From positions 3,978-67,977 of the forward strand of contig JBCDBD010000015.1 in assembly GCA_039184335.1 (NCBI GenBank): 64,000 bases of DNA, written 5' to 3'. Under the pieces are notes generated by a model. That model made no database searches. It was not told the origin of the DNA and was given only the letters and a program-made list of their open reading frames with translations. The DNA comes from JBCDBD01 sp039184335. Its GTDB lineage: Bacteria; Bacteroidota; Bacteroidia; Flavobacteriales; Flavobacteriaceae. Below, piece by piece: positions 25,117 through 33,530 of this stretch (the first letter of the stretch is position 1; each line of letters opens with the position of its first letter). Both the position numbers and the translations under genes were made by a program.

Positions 25117-25298
25117 ATCCAATATTTAACAGTTTCCAAACCCATTGTTTTAATTACAACCATCGTGCTGCCAATCAAATAACCTTGACATAAAACACTA
25201 TTCAGAAACCGTTCTTTCCAGAAAAAGAAAAATTGCTGTTAAAGCCGATGGTTTGAAACCCAGCAATTAACAAAACGACACACCCAAAATCACTATTC

Positions 25299-25333
25299 GT
25301 ATTTAGAATTATTAAAAATAATGGTTATGTTTG
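25299..25333 (+). promoter_or_regulatory. Promoter and Fur-type operator E (PepSY operon)
   Basis: Element 25299-25321 with arms GTATTTAGAAT and ATTAAAAATAA (8 of 11 paired), four bases before TATGTTTG (25326-25333), an exact TAnnTTTG. It drives the five-gene small-membrane-protein/PepSY unit to its right. Confidence 0.65.
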
Positions 25334-25377
25334 TTCTCTGTTTTTTATGTCAATTATAGCGTTATAGAGAAAGTGTT

Positions 25378-25695
25378 ATGGCCATAGTATTGATTTTTTT
25401 GGGTTGTTTTTTGCTCTACTCCAAATCCAAACATTTTCCCAAACAATTTGCTGCTCTAGCCTATCGGCTTCAAGGTAAGGAAACAGTCGTTAGAATTGCT
25501 TCATACGGCTTTTTTATATTATCTATGGCATCATTGATCCATCAATTCGGATTGGCATCGGGGCTCATTATTTTTCTCATTGTACTTATGTTTGGGCTTT
25601 GCCTAATTGTCATGTTCCTTCCCTTGCATAAAAAATATGCCTACCTGCTTGTTGGGTTGGGCTTGCTATCAATTGTCATTGAAAATTCGCTTTAA
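25378..25695 (+). CDS. Small membrane protein, DUF3325-like
   Basis: 105 residues with three to four hydrophobic segments (IVLIFLGCFLLY; IASYGFFILSMASLI; GLIIFLIVLMFGLCLIVMF; LLVGLGLLSIVI). Size, topology and position before a second small membrane protein and PepSY genes match the DUF3325 proteins found beside PepSY ferric reductases in Proteobacteria; the sequence match is weak. One base separates its stop from the next ATG. It probably assists the PepSY membrane proteins in handling imported iron. Confidence 0.6.
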   Translation: MAIVLIFLGCFLLYSKSKHFPKQFAALAYRLQGKETVVRIASYGFFILSMASLIHQFGLASGLIIFLIVLMFGLCLIVMFLPLHKKYAYLLVGLGLLSIVIENSL

Positions 25696-25696
25696 T

Positions 25697-25978
25697 ATGC
25701 CAGCAAACAAAAAACATTTATCCAGCCCGGGCCAGCGGTTTTTAAAGATAACTGCTGGCATACTGGGCGGACTTATGGTCACTATTCTTTTTCACAATGC
25801 AGTAGGTAGTTTACTAACCCATAAATCTGGACTGATCGCTACAACGGCATACACCTCCTTTGTACTTTGGGCGATATTGCTTACGGTTGCTTTTTTGATA
25901 AAAAACGGTTGGAAAACATGGGGCTTGTACCTTCTTCTTACTATAATTTTTGTAGGTATTATAGTTCTAAATAAATAG
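25697..25978 (+). CDS. Small membrane protein, DUF3649-like
   Basis: 93 residues from the ATG at 25697, one base after the preceding stop (the frame opens earlier, within the upstream gene). Three hydrophobic segments: GGLMVTILFHNAVGSLL, FVLWAILLTVAFLI and GLYLLLTIIFVGIIVL. The short basic N-terminus and size match DUF3649 'iron transporter' proteins that neighbour PepSY genes; assigned mainly by context. The PepSY gene starts 6 bp later. Confidence 0.6.
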   Translation: MPANKKHLSSPGQRFLKITAGILGGLMVTILFHNAVGSLLTHKSGLIATTAYTSFVLWAILLTVAFLIKNGWKTWGLYLLLTIIFVGIIVLNK

Positions 25979-25984
25979 AAACGC

Positions 25985-27658
25985 ATGAAATTAAAAGCTT
26001 TAAAGCCACGATTGCACAATGCCATGTTCCATACCCATACGGTATCTGGTATTGTAATCAGTTTTGCGTTGTTCGTATGTTTTTATGCCGGAGCCGTGGC
26101 CTTATTTCTTGACGAACTCCAACAATGGGAAAATCCAGATGCAAGAATAAGGGCTGTTGATCCAGCCTTGGTGGATTATGACAGAATTATTTCAGGGATG
26201 GAGGCCAACTATGGGGAATTCGATACGACAGCAGCATTTGGGATGACACCCCCCACAGAAGCAAATCCGCTGATACATTTGTATGGTAGAAAAAAGACAG
26301 CGGATGGGAGTTTTGAACGGTTCAATGCCGCCATAAACCCCCAGACCTATGAAGTGCTCTATACGGGTGATGCACCTAGGACCCATATGGGACAGACCAT
26401 TTATGAACTGCACTTTTTCCATCAAATTCCAATGATTGGCATTTACCTTTCCGGTTTGGTATCTTTCTTTTTCATCTTTGCAATAATTACTGGCCTGTTG
26501 ACCCATTGGAAAAATATTGTCAATAAGTTCTACGCGTTCACCGTAAAAGGAAAGTGGAAACAGATATGGACCAATGGCCATATTTCCCTGGGATTCATCA
26601 CCCTGCCCTTTCAAGTAATTTATGGTGTTACAGGAGCTTTGTTGGGGCTGAACATTCTTCTATTGGCACCTAGTGCTTTTTTGATGTTTGATGGTGACAC
26701 CACAGAAGTAATAAAAGCAGTAAGGCCTGATGCCACAATAAAATACGATGAAAATGCCGCGGCAATTGATAATGGCATCAATTTTAAAACTGTGTATGAA
26801 AAGGTAAGCAAGGCATATCCCGAAACAGAAGTCACTTATTTGTATACCAGTAATTACGGTAGGGAAGATGGTACCATTTCAGCCCGGGTAGATGACCACA
26901 GAGGAATTGCAGGCGACGGCATGTTCATTTACAGTTACAAGGATGGCAGTTTGGTTCAGTCCATTGAACCCGAAACCAGATCATATTCTAAGGGTGCCCT
27001 CGGGGTCTTGATCAAACTGCATTATGCCACTTTTGGGGGTATTTTCTTAAAAATCATTTACTTCATTTTAGCCATGATCACTTGCTACATTATCATCAGT
27101 GGGGTCATGATATGGCGTACTGCCCGTGATAAACCCATATATACAGACAAGCAACGAAGGTTTCACCATCGGGTGACCAAAGGGTATTTGGCAATCTGTC
27201 TCTCTATGTTCCCTGCGGTCGGATTGATTTTTATTGCCAATAAGTTGGTTCCCATGGAATTGCAAGACAGAGTGTTCTATGTAAACACTACTTTCTTTTT
27301 AGGATGGCTCGTACTTACAGTACTAGGTTTGTTCTGGAATAATTATCAAAAACTCAATCGCAACTACATTTTTCTAGGAAGTACACTTGGCCTGTTTATT
27401 CCAATTGCCAATGGACTAACTACAGGGGACTGGATTTGGAAGACGCTGATTCACAAACAATATTATATCTTCTCCGTTGACTTCACGTGGTTGACAATAG
27501 GTGTTTTCGGTCTATTGTGCTGCAGGCACTACCTGACCGGAAGGGTGAAACGGAAGGATGTGGAAGTACCGCAAAAAGAGGTAGTCAAGAAGACCCCCGG
27601 CCCAATATTGAAAGAGCAACCTACCCCAGTACTTCAAAACTTTTCTAAAACCAAATAG
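25985..27658 (+). CDS. PepSY-associated membrane protein (putative ferric reductase)
   Basis: 557 residues. First membrane helix after HTHTVSGIVISFALFVCFYAGAV with two His at its start; a periplasmic domain ~60-150; helices around 155-175, 205-230, 365-390, then three to four more near the C-terminus (LGWLVLTVLGLFW and following). The loop HFFHQIPMIGIYLSG and HYATFGG resemble the PepSY_TM family of inner-membrane ferric-siderophore reductases (FpvG, XusC). It would reduce iron in the periplasm to release it from its chelator. C-terminus is long, Lys/Pro-rich and cytoplasmic. Sits in the five-gene unit under operator E. Confidence 0.82.
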   Translation: MKLKALKPRLHNAMFHTHTVSGIVISFALFVCFYAGAVALFLDELQQWENPDARIRAVDPALVDYDRIISGMEANYGEFDTTAAFGMTPPTEANPLIHLYGRKKTADGSFERFNAAINPQTYEVLYTGDAPRTHMGQTIYELHFFHQIPMIGIYLSGLVSFFFIFAIITGLLTHWKNIVNKFYAFTVKGKWKQIWTNGHISLGFITLPFQVIYGVTGALLGLNILLLAPSAFLMFDGDTTEVIKAVRPDATIKYDENAAAIDNGINFKTVYEKVSKAYPETEVTYLYTSNYGREDGTISARVDDHRGIAGDGMFIYSYKDGSLVQSIEPETRSYSKGALGVLIKLHYATFGGIFLKIIYFILAMITCYIIISGVMIWRTARDKPIYTDKQRRFHHRVTKGYLAICLSMFPAVGLIFIANKLVPMELQDRVFYVNTTFFLGWLVLTVLGLFWNNYQKLNRNYIFLGSTLGLFIPIANGLTTGDWIWKTLIHKQYYIFSVDFTWLTIGVFGLLCCRHYLTGRVKRKDVEVPQKEVVKKTPGPILKEQPTPVLQNFSKTK

Positions 27659-27667
27659 GCATTTGGT

Positions 27668-28999
27668 ATGGGCGTACACAAAAAACTGTGGGCCGTACAC
27701 AACTGGATAGGACTCTATGCCGGGGTGGTCATTGCCATATTAAGCCTGACCGGAGTAGTAGCCCTGTTCAAATTTGAAATTGATGAAGCTCTAAATACGA
27801 AGTTGTTTAAAGTAGAACCTAAAGGAGCAAAAGTTGCCATGTCGCCTATTATAGACAGCTTGAAAAATATACATGGGGCAGAAAACCTCACCTACATACG
27901 CGTACCTGAGAACGATACTGAATCTTGGTCAGCAATGTTCTTCTTACGAAAAAGCACGTTGGACATCCGACAATGGGAGGTCTTTATTAACCCCTATACC
28001 GGGAAAATCTTAGGAGAACGGGATATCTACAAATCGGTGGGCTTCTTTATTCGAAATATCCATGTAAGGCTCTATGATAACCTATTTGGCAGGCAAATTG
28101 TTGGGCTTGCCGGACTGGCACTCCTTATTTCAACGATTACAGGTTTTTACATTTATGGTGGTTTTATGAAGCGGCAATTCTTTGGAACAATTCGACAAAA
28201 GAACCTTCGCATCCGTATGGCAGACTACCATAAACTTATCGGAATCGTCACCTTGCTGTTCAATTTGATGATTGCCATCACTGGGGCATGGTTAGGTCTT
28301 CAAGCCTATCTCCAGCCTATTCTAGTTGGTGACAGACCCGGGGTTTATACGATGGCCGAAAAGCCAATGGAACCTGACGAAGATGCCAATTATGCCATAG
28401 ATTATGATAAGGTATATGCCAAAACCCGGGAAGCATTTCCAGAATTGATCCCAAAGATGATTCGACCTTCCTATGATGGCAGTAGAACCGTTACGGTAGC
28501 CGGTACCGTTCCACAAACTGCTTTTGAGCGCTATACCTTTTCCATTACCTACGACAAAAATGAGCTTCAACAACTGCACTTATATGACATTCGTAAAGCC
28601 GCTTTCTCAGATAAAGTCTTTTATGTGCAAGAGTCCTTACATTTTGGGGATTACGGCGGAATCTTGTTAAAACTGCTCTATGCATTTTTTGGAACGACTT
28701 CAGGCTTTTTGGCACTTAGTGGGTTTATTGTCTATCTCAAAAGAACCGAAAGAGAGCGCGAAGAAAAGTCCAAATTTATAGCCCTAAAACCATTGGTATT
28801 GCGTTGGACCTATGGCATACTGGGGTATATTGGACTCTTATTACTGATACATTCCTTTTTTGGTATTGCCATACCCACAATACTCACGATCACACTACTG
28901 TATCTTTCATTGCTATTCCTCTTGATACGGTCTTTGGTATTATTCTTAAAAAAACACTTTACAAAACCAAAAAACCGAAAATTGGAAACCAATGGCTGA
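27668..28999 (+). CDS. PepSY domain membrane protein (putative ferric reductase)
   Basis: 443 residues. Starts with KKLWAVHNWIGLYAGVVIAILS, the usual PepSY_TM first helix with a His before it. A periplasmic PepSY segment ~45-140 (YIRVPENDTESW...), a second helix near VGLAGLALLISTITGFY, a third in LIGIVTLLFNLMIAITGAWLG, then another periplasmic domain and three C-terminal helices. Together with the preceding gene it forms a pair of paralogous PepSY proteins, perhaps a heterodimer. Its last 8 bases overlap the next small membrane protein gene. Confidence 0.82.
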   Translation: MGVHKKLWAVHNWIGLYAGVVIAILSLTGVVALFKFEIDEALNTKLFKVEPKGAKVAMSPIIDSLKNIHGAENLTYIRVPENDTESWSAMFFLRKSTLDIRQWEVFINPYTGKILGERDIYKSVGFFIRNIHVRLYDNLFGRQIVGLAGLALLISTITGFYIYGGFMKRQFFGTIRQKNLRIRMADYHKLIGIVTLLFNLMIAITGAWLGLQAYLQPILVGDRPGVYTMAEKPMEPDEDANYAIDYDKVYAKTREAFPELIPKMIRPSYDGSRTVTVAGTVPQTAFERYTFSITYDKNELQQLHLYDIRKAAFSDKVFYVQESLHFGDYGGILLKLLYAFFGTTSGFLALSGFIVYLKRTEREREEKSKFIALKPLVLRWTYGILGYIGLLLLIHSFFGIAIPTILTITLLYLSLLFLLIRSLVLFLKKHFTKPKNRKLETNG

Positions 29000-29312
29000 C
29001 AAAAAAAAAGTGGTCAATGCCTTGAACGAGCATTTTATGGTACCCATCATACTTTTGTTGACCTTGTTTTCCCTTACTTGTTCCCTATATCTTCTCAACG
29101 AGCTTTTTGAAAAGGAGTATGTGGTTCAAAACCACTATGATCCCACAATGGCTACCTGGGAATATCGCCAACAATGTAGTTATTTCGCTATAGGTTTTTT
29201 GGTGTTGGTGCTACTACACGTGTATTCCCTAAGGCTAAAGAAAAGATGGCTTTATCTTTTACTGATTGCTGTAAGCCTTTTCGTAATAAGGCTCTTTTTT
29301 AGCTATCTCTGA
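28992..29312 (+). CDS. Small membrane protein of the PepSY operon
   Basis: 106 residues, three hydrophobic stretches: VPIILLLTLFSLTCSLYLL, YFAIGFLVLVLLHVYSL and LYLLLIAVSLFVIRLFFSYL. Basic cytoplasmic N-terminus (MADKKKVV). Overlaps the preceding PepSY gene by 8 bp, so translation is coupled. I recognise no named family; the context says it accompanies the PepSY pair. It is the last gene before the first of two receptor operons. Confidence 0.65.
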   Translation: MADKKKVVNALNEHFMVPIILLLTLFSLTCSLYLLNELFEKEYVVQNHYDPTMATWEYRQQCSYFAIGFLVLVLLHVYSLRLKKRWLYLLLIAVSLFVIRLFFSYL

Positions 29313-29360
29313 AAAGACATGGACACTTATAATACAAGGGGTTTAATGATTTCTTTATTT

Positions 29361-29396
29361 TTATTTAGAATAAAAACAAATAATATTTTAGATTTG
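29361..29396 (+). promoter_or_regulatory. Promoter and Fur-type operator F (first receptor pair)
   Basis: Element 29361-29383 with left arm TTATTTAGAAT (perfect) and right arm AAAACAAATAA (7 of 11 paired), five bases before TAGATTTG (29389-29396), an exact TAnnTTTG. Confidence 0.65.
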
Positions 29397-29424
29397 CCCT
29401 TCGCAATTTGCGCACCCAAAACTG

Positions 29425-31815
29425 ATGAAAAGATTATTCTTCCTTCTTTCAATAGTTCCCCTAACTATTTTTTCACAAAATAGGTTTACTATCTCTGGAG
29501 CAGTAAAAGGCGAAAATGGAGAACCATTGGCATTTGCCAATGTTTTATTGAATAAAAACAACAAATATGCAGTTGCTGATGGTGACGGTAAATATATCAT
29601 CACAGATGTACGTAAGGGCAATTATGTAATTTCTGTAAGTTCTCTTGGTTTCGGTACGTTAACCCAAAACATAGCGGTCAGTGGCGATTTAGTACTGGAT
29701 TTTACACTGAATGAAAGTGTGCAAAACCTAGATGATGTAACGGTGATAGGAAAATCAGAAGCAACCAAAATCAGTCAAAAAGCCATTACGATAAGCTCTT
29801 TGGACCTAAAACAAGTCGCCGACCTATCATTGGGTGCTGAAGAAGTACTCAAAACTTCTACAGGGGTTGTCGTGCGTCAAAGCGGAGGCCTTGGCAGTAA
29901 TGTCAATATCAATTTAAACGGACTGACCGGACAGGCCGTTCGTATTTATTACGATGGCATACCCATACAGGTATACGGCAGCGGTATTCAGTTGAACAAC
30001 ATTCCTGTAGATGCACTGGAACGCATAGACGTATATAAAGGTGTCATGCCCGTTGATATTGGTACAGATGCCCTTGGTGGGGGCATCAATTTAATTCCAA
30101 TAGCGCAAAATGATGATAATCTAAGAACCTCCTATTCCGTGGGTTCGTTCAATACCCATCGGGTAACCCTAAACGGCAACAAGAACTTTAGCGATAAAAC
30201 GGCATTGTCAGTATTGTCTTTTTTTAATTATTCGGACAATGATTATGAAATGCAGAACATTCCCAGTATTGTGGAAAATTTGGATGAAAATGGCAATGTA
30301 CTGAGTGTGTCGGAAGAAACCATTGATACTGATCGTTTTCATGATCAACACACCTCTGCCTTTGCTGAAGTTGCCTTAAGGTTAAAAAATAGGACTTGGG
30401 CCGATCAATTCGTTATCGCAGCTTCCTATTCCTCACGTTTTGACGAGATCCAGCAAGGAAATTTTATCATTAGTACTTCGGTGGGAAAGGCAGAACGTGA
30501 AATCGATGGGTTTAACCAACGTCTCGATTATCGTAAAAAATTGTTCAATGATAAGGCCGAATTGAGATATTATGGGATTCTTTCAAACACAACCACCAAA
30601 AGTAATGATAGTACTACCGCGATATACAATTGGCGTGGCGAAGTATTGAGAACCCCGAATACCAGTGGATCCGAAATCTTTGCTATCCCGACTTTGCGTG
30701 AAGGAGACGAACTGGGAACAGCGCACAGACTGCTTTTCAATTATGCCATTAACCAAAGTTTAGATTTTACATTTTCTGAGTTCTATCGATATTCCAGGAT
30801 AAAGGGCGACGACCCCGTGGGCAACCGTCTTACAATCAATGGTGAATCCATTGACCCCAATACAGTGCCTTCCAAACTGAATCGAAACATTATCGGTATT
30901 GAACTGGAACAACGCTTATTCCAAGACAAGCTTACTGCAATTGGTTTCTATAAAAATTATATGTATTCTGCCGAATCCATAGACATTTTGGCAGGAGCTG
31001 CCACGGTCTTACCCATTAGACAGGTAGACGATGATGAGAATGGCTTTGGTTTCGCTCTTAAGTACCAGGTTGCCCCAGCTGTTTTTATAAGGGGAAGCTT
31101 TGAAAGGGCTATACGTATTCCAACGGAGACTGAGGTGTTCGGAGACTTTGGTGCGATACTTCCCAACTACGAATTGCGGCCTGAAAGAAGTGAAAATCTG
31201 AATGTTGGCATTTCTTTTGAAAAAGGATTTGGAAACGGTTCATATGCCTCTTTGAAAATAGATGGTTTTATTCGAGACCAACAAGATTTGATACGACTAG
31301 AGGATTTGGGACCGGAAAATGCAGTTTATGTCAATGAAGCTGAAGTAGATGGAAAAGGGGTTGAAGTTTCTGCCCGTATCACACCAATTAAAAATCTAAA
31401 TTTCTCAGGTAATTTCACTCACCAAAGCAACGAAATCGATGAGGACGGTACAGCATCGGCAGGAACATCCGAGGGGGTTCAGGTACCCAACATTCCGACA
31501 CTCTTTTATAATATCGGGGCGGTCTATAATCTGAATAATATTTTCAAGTCACAAAACAATTTGCAGTTGTCCTGGACCTATTTCCACACCGACAGATTCA
31601 GTATAAATGAAGTAAATGACCTAGATACAGCAAATCCTGACTTTGTCATACCGGTTCAAAACATTCATAATGCCGGTATTACTTACAACATACCGCAGCA
31701 AGGCTTAAGTTTCTCATTAAACGTTCGAAACATTTTTGATGAAGAAGTTTTTGACAATTTCAGAATTCCAAGACCCGGTTTTAATTATGCTTTTAAAATA
31801 AATTATAAACTATAA
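29425..31815 (+). CDS. TonB-dependent receptor, first of a tandem pair
   Basis: 796 residues. Signal peptide to ~18 (IFSQ). Carboxypeptidase-regulatory-like domain ~20-95 with LAFANVLLNKNNKYAVAD and GDGKYIITDVRKGNYVISV. Plug ~100-220: VLKTSTGVVVRQSGGLGSN, INLNGLTGQAVRIYYDG and RIDVYKGVMPVDIGTDALGG. Barrel from ~230 to the C-terminal YAFKINYKL. It shares long collinear stretches with the receptor at 33531, so the two are duplicates. Next gene, a DUF4374 lipoprotein, follows by 12 bp. Likely imports a ferric siderophore delivered by that lipoprotein. Confidence 0.93.
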   Translation: MKRLFFLLSIVPLTIFSQNRFTISGAVKGENGEPLAFANVLLNKNNKYAVADGDGKYIITDVRKGNYVISVSSLGFGTLTQNIAVSGDLVLDFTLNESVQNLDDVTVIGKSEATKISQKAITISSLDLKQVADLSLGAEEVLKTSTGVVVRQSGGLGSNVNINLNGLTGQAVRIYYDGIPIQVYGSGIQLNNIPVDALERIDVYKGVMPVDIGTDALGGGINLIPIAQNDDNLRTSYSVGSFNTHRVTLNGNKNFSDKTALSVLSFFNYSDNDYEMQNIPSIVENLDENGNVLSVSEETIDTDRFHDQHTSAFAEVALRLKNRTWADQFVIAASYSSRFDEIQQGNFIISTSVGKAEREIDGFNQRLDYRKKLFNDKAELRYYGILSNTTTKSNDSTTAIYNWRGEVLRTPNTSGSEIFAIPTLREGDELGTAHRLLFNYAINQSLDFTFSEFYRYSRIKGDDPVGNRLTINGESIDPNTVPSKLNRNIIGIELEQRLFQDKLTAIGFYKNYMYSAESIDILAGAATVLPIRQVDDDENGFGFALKYQVAPAVFIRGSFERAIRIPTETEVFGDFGAILPNYELRPERSENLNVGISFEKGFGNGSYASLKIDGFIRDQQDLIRLEDLGPENAVYVNEAEVDGKGVEVSARITPIKNLNFSGNFTHQSNEIDEDGTASAGTSEGVQVPNIPTLFYNIGAVYNLNNIFKSQNNLQLSWTYFHTDRFSINEVNDLDTANPDFVIPVQNIHNAGITYNIPQQGLSFSLNVRNIFDEEVFDNFRIPRPGFNYAFKINYKL

Positions 31816-31827
31816 AACTATACTTTT

Positions 31828-33189
31828 ATGAAGGTCCAATTTAATTTAATGCAATTACGATGGAATGTTTTTCTTTCGCTATTGCTAGCAGTTATTTTTG
31901 TCGCTTGTTCAGATGACGACGATTCCAATACAGAACCTGCCGGTACTACAGATGATGATGTCACCATGACCGATGATGACGCTTCGATGACCGATGACGA
32001 TATGGTTGAAGAACCTGAAAACAAATCCTCAGGATTTGTAATTGTAGGCAGTACATCCTCAGGATCTGAGTTGGTAAAATATAGTGAAGAATTACCCACG
32101 GGAAATATTGATTTATCAGATGGAAAAGACTTTGCCGCCTTCTTTCCGGTAGCACTTTATGACAATGCCCTGTACATGGCGAGAGTGGACAATTCTGCTG
32201 GATTTTCGAAGGTTGTGGTAGATGCCGATGGGGAAGTAGTTGAAGAAGCGGTCATCCCAACAATTGATGACGGTTCTTTTCAGATTGCCGTTAAGGATTC
32301 TGAAACCGGCGTATTTCAAGACAGGGCTACCCCAGATATCATCTCCATTTTTAACCCCACTACTTTAGAGGTCACGGGCAACATTGATCTAAGCGCAGGT
32401 TTAGTACCTGGAGATATTGATCAGCGGTACCAGCGGTTCATGTTCAGGGGTGATGATGTTTTTGCCCCAATTCGTGGTAATGATCTCGGGGAATCCTTTC
32501 CTACACTTGTGGTTCACCAAGGGAATGTTGGCACAGGCACATTTGTTGGGGATACGGAACGCATCGGTAATGGATTCAGTGACATCTTATATTTTAACGA
32601 CTTTGGGCAAAACGTTCTCGATAGCCAAGGAAACCTGTATATCGTGGATGCAGGTAATGTGGAAGGGCAAGGGGTTCCCGCTCGCGTGAACAAAATTCCA
32701 GCGGGCAGTAATGAAATTGATCCGGATTACACCTTTGAGCCCGCCGCTATTTTAAATCCCGCTAACGTATTCCTACCCACGGTATTTACTTTTTATGTTG
32801 TTCCAGGCACAGATACCGCTATCGCTGTTGTTAACTCAGAGACTCCACAAGAGGCTATTGACATTGTTCTTGATGCAGGTGGATTGGAAAATTTGACAAA
32901 CGAACAATTAAACCAAATATTCAATATTTTGTTCACGGCAGCTTCGGCAAGATGGTGTGAACTGGATCTTGTGAACCAAACGGTCACCCCAATTGACGGC
33001 ATACCTCCTGTTGGCGTGTTTGCTGCAGGATCCGTTTTTACACATGAAGGTGATTATTTTATTCCCGTTGCAACTCCAGATGAAACAGCATACTACCGAT
33101 GGAATGCTACTACAGGAGCGGTTTCACAAGCTTTTACCATTAGTGGGGCCGATCTTGTTGGCGTCTTTAATATCGCAAATAATAATTGA
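31828..33189 (+). CDS. DUF4374 surface lipoprotein, partner of first receptor
   Basis: 453 residues (a second ATG seven codons on is possible). Lipobox Cys 27 (AVIFVAC) with the acidic surface-export tail SDDDDSNTEP and then three DDD clusters. The domain begins KSSGFVIVGSTSSG and continues with repeated beta-rich blocks (FAAFFPVALYDNALYMARVD; NKIPAGSNEIDPDYTFEP), consistent with a beta-propeller. DUF4374 proteins beside TonB receptors and PepSY proteins resemble the Bacteroides XusB siderophore-binding lipoprotein. Co-transcribed with the receptor and ended by a terminator. Confidence 0.83.
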   Translation: MKVQFNLMQLRWNVFLSLLLAVIFVACSDDDDSNTEPAGTTDDDVTMTDDDASMTDDDMVEEPENKSSGFVIVGSTSSGSELVKYSEELPTGNIDLSDGKDFAAFFPVALYDNALYMARVDNSAGFSKVVVDADGEVVEEAVIPTIDDGSFQIAVKDSETGVFQDRATPDIISIFNPTTLEVTGNIDLSAGLVPGDIDQRYQRFMFRGDDVFAPIRGNDLGESFPTLVVHQGNVGTGTFVGDTERIGNGFSDILYFNDFGQNVLDSQGNLYIVDAGNVEGQGVPARVNKIPAGSNEIDPDYTFEPAAILNPANVFLPTVFTFYVVPGTDTAIAVVNSETPQEAIDIVLDAGGLENLTNEQLNQIFNILFTAASARWCELDLVNQTVTPIDGIPPVGVFAAGSVFTHEGDYFIPVATPDETAYYRWNATTGAVSQAFTISGADLVGVFNIANNN

Positions 33190-33217
33190 GCCTTGTTTTC
33201 AAGCTGATTACAATTAT

Positions 33218-33247
33218 AAAGGCCCCTAAGTTAAGGGGTCTTTTTTT
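33218..33247 (+). terminator. Rho-independent terminator after first receptor operon
   Basis: AAAGGCCCCT (33218-33227) pairs with AGGGGTCTTT (33234-33243) including one G-U, loop AAGTTA, then a run of T to 33247. The following 33248-33466 contains no gene; it leads to operator G. Confidence 0.9.
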
Positions 33248-33466
33248 ATCTACGAAATAAGGGTTTTTCAGAATACATCGGAACAAGTGCTTGGGCCCTA
33301 TGACGGGAACCAACTTCAATTTAAGCCTATTTTTTTAATCCCAATCAAAAAAACCTAGTTGTATTTCGCGTTGACGGCATCAAATAAGATTTGATATCAT
33401 TCATTCCCAAACTCTTGAATTTGTACCGTCTTTTATGAAATAAAAGGGTAATCATTATTTTTATTT

Positions 33467-33502
33467 TTATTTAGAATAATTAAAAATAATGATTTAGTTT
33501 TG
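33467..33502 (+). promoter_or_regulatory. Promoter and Fur-type operator G (second receptor pair)
   Basis: Element 33467-33489, arms TTATTTAGAAT and ATTAAAAATAA around one base (9 of 11 paired), five bases before TAGTTTTG (33495-33502). With operator E it is the closest pair of copies in the island. Confidence 0.7.
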
Positions 33503-33530
33503 CACCTCTAAAATCAGAACTGACACCATA

